A stretch of 64,000 nucleotides of DNA from Clostridium sp. AM58-1XD. GTDB lineage: Bacteria; Bacillota; Clostridia; Lachnospirales; Lachnospiraceae. The stretch spans positions 62,001-126,000 of the forward strand of contig NZ_QSDR01000001.1 of NCBI RefSeq assembly GCF_003464085.1. The letters are read 5' to 3'. The notes below the pieces were generated by a model. That model did not search any database. It worked only from the letters and a program-made list of their open reading frames with translations, and was not told where the DNA came from. The translations under genes and the position numbers were made by a program. Shown in pieces: positions 52,701-61,175 of this stretch; the stretch's first letter is position 1, and each line of letters starts with the position of its first letter.

Positions 52701-54125
52701 ATGAAAAAATGGCTATTGGCGGGTGTCTGTCTCCTGGCTCTTGCAGGATGCAGCAGGCATGAACCGATGAATGACATCACGACACCGGCCCCAATCGTAA
52801 TTAAAGAAAAGGACGAAGAAGGAAGCATGGGAGAAACGGAGGCTCATCCGGAAAGCGAAAATGCTCCTGCAACAGAAGCTGCCAGGGAAAAAATTCCCGT
52901 TAAGGTAAAGGGGATTTATCTGACTGCCAATGTCGCAGGATCAGAAGCGAGAATGGATGACATCATCAAAAGAATTGATGAGACCGAGATCAATGCGGTC
53001 GTGATCGATTTTAAGGATGACGGAGGCCGGATCACCTGCCAGGTCAATTCGCCTGTCGTCGATGAGATTGACGCCTGTCAGGTAGCTGTAAAGGATATGC
53101 CCGGGCTTATCCGCCGCCTGAAAGAACACGGAATCTATACAATTGCCCGCATTGTAGCCTTTCGCGACCCATATCTGGCGGAGAAGAAGCCGGACTGGTG
53201 CATGAAGCTTCCGGACGGCGCCATATTCAGAGACAGGAATGGTTTGGCATGGATCAATCCATATAAGAAAGAGGTATGGGATTATCTTGTAGAAGTCGGT
53301 TTAAAAGCGGCTGAAACAGGTTTTGATGAAGTACAGTTTGACTATATCCGGTTCTGCACGGAAAGAGGCGTAGGCGACGTGGTCTTTCATGAAGAGGATA
53401 CAAAAGGAAGAAGCAAGACGGATGTGATTACGGAGTTTGCTGCATATGCATATGAAAAGCTTTCGGAAAGGAATGTATTTGTAGCAGCCGACGTATTCGG
53501 CGGGATTATCTCCAGCCGCCAGGACGCGGAAGCAGTGGGACAGATTTACGGAGATATGGCCGGAAACCTGGATTACATCTGTCCGATGATCTACCCGTCC
53601 CATTACAGCGACGGATATTTCGGTATTGACCACCCGGATATGGATCCATACGGTACGATTAAGGCTGCTTTGAAGGGATCGTCTTCCGAGCTCAGAAAAT
53701 ACAGGATGAACGGAGTCCGCCAGGCGTCTGTCCGTCCATGGCTTCAGGACTTCACTGCTTCTTATCTGGAACACTACATTCCATATGGCCCGAAGGAAGT
53801 GAGAGAACAGATTCAGGCTGTGTATGATGCAGGATATGATGAATGGATTTTATGGAGCGCTTCCAGCAAGTATTCCTGGGAAGGATTAAAGACGCCGGAA
53901 GAGGCAGAGGAAGAAAGCAGGCGGATTGCAGAATCCAGGGCTGCGCTTTCGGAAGAAGAACGGGAAGAGGAAGGACTGACCGGAGGCGGGACGGAATTAA
54001 CAGGGCCTGCTCCGGAACTTACGGGACTTCCCGAACTTCCGGAATACGTTGCTCCGGCCGGGCCTTCCGAATCGGAGGAAACAGAGACGGTAAACGTGAT
54101 TATTCCTCAGATGCACATGGACTGA
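52701..54125 (+). CDS. DUF4015-type putative glycoside hydrolase lipoprotein
   Basis: A 474-residue lipoprotein (lipobox LAGC, Cys17) with an acidic linker (17-65), a TIM-barrel domain of the putative glycosyl hydrolase family DUF4015 (about 68-400), and a Pro/Glu/Thr-rich tail. Family stretches: VKGIYLTANVAG, NAVVIDFKDDGGRI, IARIVAFRDPYLAEKKPDW, AWINPYKKEVWDYLVE, FDEVQFDYIRFCTE, FVAADVFGG and CPMIYPSHYSDGYFG. The aspartate in FDYIRF is in the likely active site. The substrate is unknown; a cell-wall or exopolysaccharide glycan is plausible from location. Confidence 0.88.
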   Translation: MKKWLLAGVCLLALAGCSRHEPMNDITTPAPIVIKEKDEEGSMGETEAHPESENAPATEAAREKIPVKVKGIYLTANVAGSEARMDDIIKRIDETEINAVVIDFKDDGGRITCQVNSPVVDEIDACQVAVKDMPGLIRRLKEHGIYTIARIVAFRDPYLAEKKPDWCMKLPDGAIFRDRNGLAWINPYKKEVWDYLVEVGLKAAETGFDEVQFDYIRFCTERGVGDVVFHEEDTKGRSKTDVITEFAAYAYEKLSERNVFVAADVFGGIISSRQDAEAVGQIYGDMAGNLDYICPMIYPSHYSDGYFGIDHPDMDPYGTIKAALKGSSSELRKYRMNGVRQASVRPWLQDFTASYLEHYIPYGPKEVREQIQAVYDAGYDEWILWSASSKYSWEGLKTPEEAEEESRRIAESRAALSEEEREEEGLTGGGTELTGPAPELTGLPELPEYVAPAGPSESEETETVNVIIPQMHMD

Positions 54126-54225
54126 CGCATGGGAAAAGGGTGGAAAGAGCTTAAGATTACAGAGAACACTCGTACATTTGGGGGAATGGAGTGAAGTCGA
54201 CAGAATAAAAGGATGTGAGAATAAG

Positions 54226-54747
54226 TTGGAAAGAATACCGAAGCCGGGGGAATTTTATCGGCACTTTAAGAATAAGCTATACCAGGTCATGGCTGTGGCG
54301 GAACATACGGAAACAGGCGAGCAGCTTGTGATTTATCAGGCGCTTTACGGAGATTTCAGAATTTATGCGAGGCCGCTTTCCATGTTTGCAGGCGAGGTGG
54401 ACAGGAAGAAATATCCTGCAGCTTCGCAGAAATACAGATTTGAAAAAGTGAATATGGAACAGAGTACGAGAGCAGAAGAAGAGCAGGAGAAAGACTGCGG
54501 GACAAATGCAGAGTCTCTGGAGGGAGATCCGTCGTTTCTGATGGATTTTCTGGACGCCGGGACATATGAAGAAAAGCTTTGTATTCTGAAGGAGCGCGGA
54601 GGACATGCTTCACAGGATCAGCTGGATATGATCTGTGAAGTTCTGGAAGTAACTGCAGGAAAGGATGGGGAACGGACATCTCTTGAAACAATACAGGGAT
54701 ATCTGGAAACTCAGATTCGGTACGACGGCAGCAGGCTCCGGAGGTGA
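54226..54747 (+). CDS. DUF1653 domain protein
   Basis: A protein of about 173 residues. The first 60 residues form a DUF1653 domain ([48 protein letters not shown]), a small beta-fold of unknown role. The rest is acidic, helical and not recognised. There is no ATG. A TTG at 54226, giving [10 protein letters not shown], follows AAGGATGTGA and is preferred over a TTG at 54178. The stop lies inside the ribosome site of uvrC, so the genes are coupled. Confidence 0.78.
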   Translation: MERIPKPGEFYRHFKNKLYQVMAVAEHTETGEQLVIYQALYGDFRIYARPLSMFAGEVDRKKYPAASQKYRFEKVNMEQSTRAEEEQEKDCGTNAESLEGDPSFLMDFLDAGTYEEKLCILKERGGHASQDQLDMICEVLEVTAGKDGERTSLETIQGYLETQIRYDGSRLRR

Positions 54748-54751
54748 CAAC

Positions 54752-56607
54752 GTGTTTAATATTGAAGAAGAACTGAAGAAACTTCCGACGCAGCCAGGCG
54801 TTTATCTGATGCATAATGCAAAGGATGAGATTATCTATGTAGGGAAAGCGATCAACCTGAAGAACCGGGTACGGCAGTATTTTCAAAGCAGCAGGAACAA
54901 GACGACGAAAATTGAACGGATGGTTTCTCATATTGCACGGTTTGAATATATTGTGACGGATTCGGAGCTGGAGGCTCTTGTTTTGGAATGCAATCTGATC
55001 AAAGAGCACAGGCCGAGATACAATACCATGCTGAAGGACGATAAGGCATATCCATACATTAAGGTAACCATCAGGAGGAATTTCCCAGGGTGTTGTTTTC
55101 CAGGGAAATGAAAAAGGATAAAAACAGATATTTCGGCCCTTATACGAGCGCTGGAGCGGTGAAGGATACGATCGATCTGATTCATAAGCTGTACAAACTG
55201 CGCACATGCAGCCGCGTGCTTCCAAGGGATACTGGAAAGGAAAGACCATGTCTGAATTACCATATCCATCAGTGCAGCGCTCCGTGCCAGGGATACATCA
55301 GCAAGGAAGAGTACGGAAAAAATGTCGGCGAAGCGCTGGAATTTCTGAACGGAAAATACGACGCCGTCCTGAAAAGCCTGGAGGAAAAGATGACGTCGTT
55401 TTCGGATGCCATGGATTTTGAAAAGGCAATCGAGTACAGAGACCTTTTAGAGAGTGTAAGAAAGGTGGCGCAGAAGCAGAAAATCACCAGCAGCGGAATG
55501 GAAGACAGGGACATCATTGCCATGTCACGTGATATGGAAGATGTGGTGGTACAGGTATTTTTTGTCCGGGAAGGAAAGCTGATCGGGAGGGAGCACTTTC
55601 ACCTGAGAGCGGAGCTGGAAGAGGACAAATCTCAGATACTGACCAGCTTTGTAAAACAGTTTTATTCCGGTACGCCGTTCATTCCAAGAGAGCTGTGGAC
55701 ACAGGCGGAACTGAATGAAGAAGAGGTAATCGGCCAGTGGCTGTCAGCCAAAAGAGGGCAGAAGGTCAGGCTGGTGGTCCCCAAAAAGGGAGATAAGGAG
55801 CGGCTTGTAGAGCTGGCAGAGAGAAATGCTTCTCTTGTACTCATGCAGGATCGGGAACGGATTAAGAGAGAGGAAATGAGGACGACGGGAGCCGTTAAGC
55901 AGATCGAAGAACTTCTGGGGCTTTCCGGAATCGTCCGTATGGAAGCCTTTGACATTTCCAATATCAGCGGGTTTGATTCCGTCGGTTCCATGGTTGTCTA
56001 TGAAAATGGGCGGCCGAAGAGAAATGATTACCGCAAGTTCAGAATTAAATGGGTAAAAGGGCCGAATGATTATGCCTCCATGCGGGAGGTTCTGCTGCGC
56101 CGGTTTAACCATGGGATGGAAGAAGCAAAGGTTCTGAGGGAGAAAGGTGTGGAAGAAGAGTGCGGCAGTTTTACCAGATTTCCGGATCTGATTATGATGG
56201 ATGGAGGAAGGGGACAGGTTAACATCGCCCTGGAAGTGCTGGAAGAACTGAAGCTGAATATTCCCGTTTGCGGTATGGTAAAGGATGACAGTCACAGAAC
56301 GAGAGGGCTTTACTATCAAAACGTAGAGATTCCTATTGACAGGCATTCGGAAGGATTCCGTTTGATTACCAGAATTCAGGATGAGGCACACCGCTTTGCA
56401 ATTGAATATCACAGGAGTTTAAGAAGCAAGGGCCAGGTGAAATCCATTCTGGACGATATCGAGGGGATCGGGGATACGAGGAGAAAGGCACTCATGAAGC
56501 ACTTTAAGTCCATTGAAGCCATAAAAGAAGCGGATGCAGAGGAACTGAAAAAGGCGCCTGGAATGAACGCCAGAGCGGCGGAAAGCGTTTACCGTTTTTT
56601 CCACTGA
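54752..56607 (+). pseudogene. uvrC: uvrC, excinuclease subunit C, frame broken
   Basis: UvrC makes the two incisions of nucleotide-excision repair. The start is the GTG at 54752 after GGAGGTGA. The N-terminal GIY-YIG nuclease is clear ([34 protein letters not shown]). The frame breaks near 55073-55078, where one more G gives ...[21 protein letters not shown]..., the conserved continuation. Then come a cysteine-containing segment, a UVR domain ([18 protein letters not shown]), the RNase H-like nuclease ([20 protein letters not shown]) and C-terminal helix-hairpin-helix motifs. Restored length 618 residues. Everything else is intact, so sequencing error is the preferred explanation. Confidence 0.92.
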
Positions 56608-56622
56608 CCGGTCTTTTGGGTA

Positions 56623-56672
56623 ATGACAAGAGAGAACAGATATGGTACAATGACCGCAAAGGTCATTGTACC
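56623..56672 (+). promoter_or_regulatory. hprK promoter with overlapping perfect inverted repeat
   Basis: ATGACA (56623-56628), a 17-base spacer and TACAAT (56646-56651) form a promoter. A perfect repeat GGTACAATGACC-GCAAA-GGTCATTGTACC (56644-56672) covers the -10 box and start point, so it could be a repressor operator or a 5'-end stem-loop. Confidence 0.6.
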
Positions 56673-56710
56673 GGGAGAAATACAAACTCATATTAAAAGG
56701 AGAAAATTTT

Positions 56711-57640
56711 ATGCATGGGGTTACGATAGCGGAATTAATCGATAAGATGCATCTCAGGAATGTTACGCCGGAGATCGATGCGGAGAAGACGGTTCTGACA
56801 CATCCGGATGTCAATCGTCCGGCTCTTCAGCTGGCCGGATTTTTCGACCATTTTGACAATGAGAGAGTTCAGATCATCGGATATGTGGAGCAGGCATATA
56901 TTAATCAGATGGATCATGATGTGAAAGTGAACAGATATGATCAGCTTCTGGCCAGCAAGGTTCCGTGTATCGTGTACAGCCGCGGCCAGATGCCAGACGA
57001 GGACATGATGGAGCTGTGCAACCATTATGGCGTACCATGCATGGTTTCTGAAGCAACGACGTCTGATCTCATGGCGGAAGTCATCCGGTGGCTGAAGGTG
57101 AAACTGGCTCCATGCATCAGCATTCACGGAGTTCTGGTGGACGTATTCGGAGAAGGCGTTCTGATCATGGGAGAAAGCGGCATCGGAAAGAGCGAGGCTG
57201 CGCTGGAACTGATTAAGAGGGGCCACCGTCTGGTTACCGACGATGTGGTGGAGATCAGAAAAGTCAGTGATGACACGCTCATCGGAAGCGCGCCGGATAT
57301 TACGAGACATTTGATTGAACTGCGCGGTATTGGGATTATTGATGTAAAAGCGCTGTTTGGTGTAGAAAGCGTAAAGGATACACAGCAGATCGACATGGTC
57401 ATTAAACTGGAAGAATGGGACAGGGACAAGGAATATGACAGGCTCGGTCTGGAAGACCAGTATACGGAATTCCTGGGCAATAAGGTGGTGTGCCACAACA
57501 TTCCAATTCGTCCCGGCCGTAATCTTGCCATAATCGTAGAATCTGCATCTGTGAATTACAGACAGAAAAAGATGGGTTATAATGCGGCTCAGGAGCTTTA
57601 TCGCAGAGTGCAGGAGAACCTGTCTAAAAAAGAATTTTAA
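56711..57640 (+). CDS. hprK: HPr kinase/phosphorylase
   Basis: A 309-residue bifunctional enzyme that phosphorylates and dephosphorylates Ser46 of HPr, the key signal for carbon catabolite control in Firmicutes. The Walker A loop is GESGIGKS (154-161), followed by HRLVTDDVVEIRK. The catalytic region ISIHG and the C-terminal signature IRPGRNLAIIVESASVNYRQ are intact. The frame is open from 56666, but AAAAGGAG before the ATG at 56711 fixes the start. It leads the hprK-murB-rapZ-whiA-HPr-like cluster. A palindrome covers its promoter. Confidence 0.96.
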   Translation: MHGVTIAELIDKMHLRNVTPEIDAEKTVLTHPDVNRPALQLAGFFDHFDNERVQIIGYVEQAYINQMDHDVKVNRYDQLLASKVPCIVYSRGQMPDEDMMELCNHYGVPCMVSEATTSDLMAEVIRWLKVKLAPCISIHGVLVDVFGEGVLIMGESGIGKSEAALELIKRGHRLVTDDVVEIRKVSDDTLIGSAPDITRHLIELRGIGIIDVKALFGVESVKDTQQIDMVIKLEEWDRDKEYDRLGLEDQYTEFLGNKVVCHNIPIRPGRNLAIIVESASVNYRQKKMGYNAAQELYRRVQENLSKKEF

Positions 57641-57658
57641 AACAGGTAGAGGTTATTC

Positions 57659-58612
57659 ATGGATATGGAGATATTTCTGGAAAAACTCTGTACAGCTGTC
57701 GGAAAAGAGGCAGTGAAGACGGATGAACCAATGAGTAAGCATACCACATTCCGTGTGGGAGGACCGGCAGATTTTTTTGTGTCACCGAAAGATGAAGAAG
57801 GGCTGGTGTCTGCAGTCAGCCTCTGCAGGTCGTCAGGCATGCCTTTTTATATCCTTGGCAACGGGAGCAATCTCCTTGTAAGTGAAGATGGCTACCGCGG
57901 AGTGATGATTGAAACAGAAAAAGCGCTGAACTATGTGAAGGAAAGAGATGGACTGATAGAAGCCGGAGCGGGAATCCTGCTTTCAGCACTGGCGAGGGAA
58001 GCGCTCCGAATGTCACTTACGGGGCTGGAGTCCGCATCAGGAATTCCCGGAACCCTTGGAGGCGCAGTAGTAATGAATGCGGGTGCATACGGATTTGAGA
58101 TGAAAGACGTGCTTGTTTCCGCCAGAGTTCTCAGCAGGGATGGGGAGATAAAAGAGCTTCCGGCAGAAGAACTGGATCTTGGCTACCGTCACAGCGTAAT
58201 TATGGATGAGGGATATATTGTGCTCAGTGCATGTATTCGCTTACATAAGGGAGAACATGGAGCGATTCTGGACAGAATGGAAGAGCTGGCTGCTCAGAGA
58301 AGGAAGAAGCAGCCGCTGGAATATCCGAGCGCAGGCAGCACATTCAAGCGGCCGGAAGGGTATTTTGCAGGAAAGCTCATACAGGATTCGGGGCTCAGAG
58401 GATTTCAGGTAGGAGGAGCTCAGGTTTCTGAAAAACACTGTGGTTTCGTGATTAACCGGGGGCAGGCTACTGCAGATGACGTGATGGAATTGTGCAGGCA
58501 GGTTCAGAAACGGGTCTATGAACAATTCGGAGTAAAGATGGAAATGGAAGTCAGGCGTCTGGGAGAATTTCCGGATACGGAGCAGGAAGAAGTTTATCAG
58601 GGCGGTCAATAG
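57659..58612 (+). CDS. murB: UDP-N-acetylenolpyruvoylglucosamine reductase
   Basis: A 317-residue FAD enzyme that reduces enolpyruvyl-UDP-GlcNAc to UDP-MurNAc in peptidoglycan precursor synthesis. Flavin-binding motifs: TTFRVGGPADFFVSP, YILGNGSNLLVSEDGYRG, SGIPGTLGGAVVMNAGAYG and the catalytic serine region YPSAGSTFKRP, then AGKLIQDSGLRGFQVGGAQV, with the catalytic glutamate near the C-terminus. Type II MurB, normal length. It starts 18 bases after hprK; this pairing is common in clostridia. Confidence 0.95.
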   Translation: MDMEIFLEKLCTAVGKEAVKTDEPMSKHTTFRVGGPADFFVSPKDEEGLVSAVSLCRSSGMPFYILGNGSNLLVSEDGYRGVMIETEKALNYVKERDGLIEAGAGILLSALAREALRMSLTGLESASGIPGTLGGAVVMNAGAYGFEMKDVLVSARVLSRDGEIKELPAEELDLGYRHSVIMDEGYIVLSACIRLHKGEHGAILDRMEELAAQRRKKQPLEYPSAGSTFKRPEGYFAGKLIQDSGLRGFQVGGAQVSEKHCGFVINRGQATADDVMELCRQVQKRVYEQFGVKMEMEVRRLGEFPDTEQEEVYQGGQ

Positions 58613-58680
58613 GACGCGGAGCGCAGCTGACGGCAGTTTTGTATTGATTGAATGTATTGCGACATCATCGGAGGAAAGAA

Positions 58681-59555
58681 ATGAGGCTTGTAATTGTAAC
58701 GGGAATGTCCGGTGCAGGCAAGACAATTGCACTTAAGATTTTAGAGGATCTGGGATTTTACTGTGCAGATAATCTCCCTGTATCACTTGTGGAAAAATTT
58801 GCAGATCTGATCGTTGATAATCCCAACAATATGACGGGAGCTGCGCTTGGCCTGGATATCCGAAGCGGCGAGGGCCTTTCCGAAATGGATGAGGTTTTCC
58901 GCCATTGGGATGAAAAGGGAATTCCTCATGAAGTCCTGTTTCTGGACTGTACCGATGAAATTCTGATCAAAAGATATAAAGAAACGCGCAGGGCGCATCC
59001 TCTGGCAGGAAAGGGCAGAATTGACAAGGGGATTACCAGGGAGAGAGAAAAACTGGAGTTTTTGAAGGTAAAAGCTGATTATATCATAGATACCAGCATG
59101 CTGCTTACGAGAGAGCTGAGACAGGAGCTGGAAAAGATATTCATGAAAAATCAGGAATACGCTAATCTGTTTGTCACCGTTCTGTCCTTTGGATTTAAAT
59201 ATGGAATTCGTCCGATGCCGACCTCGTATTCGACGTCCGGTTCCTTCCGAATCCTTATTATGAGGAGGAACTGCGCAGCCATACGGGGGAAGAAATACAG
59301 GTACAGGAATATGTAAAGCAGGGGGGAAAAGCTGAAATTTTTCTGGAAAAGCTTTATGATATGATGGAATTTTTGATTCCCAATTATATTGCCGAAGGTA
59401 AAAATCAGCTTGTGATCGCCATCGGCTGTACGGGCGGCAAGCATCGTTCTGTCACGGTAGCGCGTGAGCTTTATGAAAAGTTAAAGGACCATGAAGAGTG
59501 GGGCCTGAAAATCGAACACAGAGATATAGATAAAGACAGCAAGAGGGGAAAGTGA
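58681..59555 (+). pseudogene. rapZ: rapZ/yvcJ nucleotide-binding protein, frame broken
   Basis: This would be a 291-residue P-loop protein of the RapZ (YvcJ) family, an RNA-binding or nucleotide-sensing regulator linked to cell-wall precursor supply. The N-terminal Walker A is GMSGAGKT, followed by ALKILEDLGFYCADNLP. The frame breaks near 59208-59211. One more C gives ...[24 protein letters not shown]..., and the C-terminal domain [20 protein letters not shown] is complete to 59555. GGAGG precedes the ATG. The perfect match after correction argues for a sequencing error. Confidence 0.92.
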
Positions 59556-59562
59556 GGAAGCG

Positions 59563-60516
59563 ATGTCATTCTCTTCCAGAGTAAAAGAAGAACTTTCCAG
59601 GCAGATCAGCAGTGCGAGGCATTGTCAGATTGCAGAAATTGCAGCGATCATAAGCCTGTGCGGAAGAATACAGATATCGGAAGATGACAAATACTGTATT
59701 AAAATCCACACAGAAAATGTGGCAGTTGCAAGAAAGTACTTTACATTATTGAAAAAAACATTTAATATAGGAACTGATGTCTCAATCAGGCGAAATCCGT
59801 ATCTTCAGAGAAATATGACTTATACGGTTATTATACATGAACATGAGGATGCCATACGCGTGTTGAAGGCGACAAAGCTTTTAAGATCAGACGGACAGAT
59901 AATAGAAAATCTTTCTGTGGTGAAAAATGTAGTTACCCAGCAGGTATGCTGCAGAAGGGCATTTATTCGAGGCGCTTTTCTGGCCAGCGGTTCCATCAGC
60001 GATCCGGAGAAGTTCTACCATTTTGAAATTGTATGTGCGACAGAAGAGAAGGCAAGTCAGCTTCAGCATATGATGGCTTCTTTTGACCTGGATGCAAAAA
60101 TCATCATGAGAAAGAAATATTTTGTTGTATATATTAAAGAAGGCAGTCAGATTGTGGATCTTTTAAATGTCATGGAAGCGCCTGTTTCTTTGATGGAACT
60201 GGAGAATATCCGGATTCTGAAGGAGATGCGTAACAGTGTGAACCGTCAGGTCAACTGTGAGACTGCCAATATTAACAAAACGGTATCAGCTGCGGTCAAG
60301 CAGATGGAGGATATTTCATATATCCAGGATACAATTGGTCTGGACAGCCTACCTGACAATCTTTCTGAGATTGCGAGAGAGCGGTTGTCACGGCCAGAAG
60401 CAACATTAAAAGAGCTTGGGGAAGCTCTGGATCCGCCTGTCGGTAAGTCTGGTGTTAATCACAGACTAAGAAAGCTGAGTGAACTTGCAGAAAAACTGAG
60501 GGATAGATGCAGATGA
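59563..60516 (+). CDS. whiA: DNA-binding protein WhiA
   Basis: A 317-residue protein with an N-terminal degenerate LAGLIDADG homing-endonuclease fold (VKEELSRQISSARHCQIAEI, CCRRAFIRGAFLASGSISDP) and a C-terminal helix-turn-helix (LSRPEATLKELGEALDPPVG, KSGVNHRLRKLSELAEKL). WhiA controls sporulation in Streptomyces and affects cell division in Bacillus. Normal length. It begins 7 bases after rapZ; the yvcK gene that usually sits between them is missing here. Confidence 0.96.
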   Translation: MSFSSRVKEELSRQISSARHCQIAEIAAIISLCGRIQISEDDKYCIKIHTENVAVARKYFTLLKKTFNIGTDVSIRRNPYLQRNMTYTVIIHEHEDAIRVLKATKLLRSDGQIIENLSVVKNVVTQQVCCRRAFIRGAFLASGSISDPEKFYHFEIVCATEEKASQLQHMMASFDLDAKIIMRKKYFVVYIKEGSQIVDLLNVMEAPVSLMELENIRILKEMRNSVNRQVNCETANINKTVSAAVKQMEDISYIQDTIGLDSLPDNLSEIARERLSRPEATLKELGEALDPPVGKSGVNHRLRKLSELAEKLRDRCR

Positions 60517-60559
60517 AGGAACGCTTAGACAGGCCGTCGAAGCAATGAGGAGGATTATT

Positions 60560-60817
60560 ATGGTAAAGAAGACAGTCACGATTGAACTTTCGTCAGGATT
60601 GGATGCTCGTCCGGTAGCTATGCTGGTACAGCTGGCCAGCCAATATGAGAGCAGCATTTATTTGGAAACTGGAAGCTGCCGTGTAAATGCGAAGAGCATC
60701 ATGGGTATGATGACCATCTGTCTGGTTAAGGGCGAAGAAGTCGTCGTAACCGTAGACGGAAATGATGAGGAAACAGCAATTGCAGAAATTCAGCAGTATC
60801 TCGTTGGAAACAACTGA
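60560..60817 (+). CDS. HPr-like protein without active-site histidine (Crh-like)
   Basis: An 85-residue protein of the HPr family. At residue 15, where HPr carries the histidine phosphorylated by enzyme I, this protein has aspartate (GLDARP instead of GLHARP). Ser46, the HprK target, is kept in NAKSIMGMM. It therefore cannot act as a normal sugar phosphocarrier but could be phosphorylated by HprK, like Crh of Bacillus subtilis (which has glutamine at 15). The position after whiA matches crh in the Bacillus yvcIJKL-crh operon. The upstream ATG at 60545 is too far from AGGAGG; the ATG at 60560 is the start. Confidence 0.9.
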   Translation: MVKKTVTIELSSGLDARPVAMLVQLASQYESSIYLETGSCRVNAKSIMGMMTICLVKGEEVVVTVDGNDEETAIAEIQQYLVGNN

Positions 60818-60852
60818 AAGTTATTTGTACAATCACATAAGGCATTCAACAG

Positions 60853-60884
60853 AGAGGCGGTTCACAGATGAACGGCCTCTTTTC
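60853..60884 (+). terminator. Terminator of the hprK cluster
   Basis: AGAGGC-GGTTCA pairs with TGAAC-GGCCTCT around CAGA, followed by TTT. Confidence 0.75.
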
Positions 60885-60899
60885 ATTAATTAACGGATA

Positions 60900-60908
60900 T
60901 GGTATAAT
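60900..60908 (+). promoter_or_regulatory. Extended -10 promoter of dnaE
   Basis: TGGTATAAT is an extended -10 element; the -35 region (TTTTCA, around 60880) is weak. The leader to dnaE would be about 260 bases. Confidence 0.55.
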
Positions 60909-60942
60909 GTCCACGTAAGCAATGAGCCATGTAGGATCGGAT

Positions 60943-61090
60943 AAGGAAGTAATCACGTCGTGCTTGCACGTAAGAGAGTACTTCCTTGGCTGGGTATAGA
61001 GGGCGAAAGCCCGTGACCGAGATGTAGCGAAGCGCAATCGAGGCGCAATCGAGGCGCATGGCGAAGCGTAATCGAGGCGCATGGCGAAGT
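60943..61090 (+). repeat. Hairpin and tandem-repeat leader upstream of dnaE
   Basis: AAGGAAGTA (60943-60951) pairs with TACTTCCTT (60979-60987) around an ACGTCGTGCTTGCACGT core. GGGCGAAAGCCC follows at about 61001-61012. From 61026 to 61090 a tandem array uses the unit GCGCAATCGAG and its longer form, which carries GCGCATGGCGAAGCG before AATCGAG. No reading frame through the array has a ribosome site. Confidence 0.65.
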
Positions 61091-61175
61091 GTCGGGAAGC
61101 CGGAAATTCAAAGAGAGGTTCATGGCAGAAATCCGCCTGTTCCAGGCGAAATGCATAAGAAAAGGAGAAAAGAGA

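Noticed and set aside
60915..61175. T-box or other known riboswitch in the dnaE leader
   Set aside because: No T-box sequence, specifier loop or antiterminator was found, and dnaE is not an amino-acid gene.
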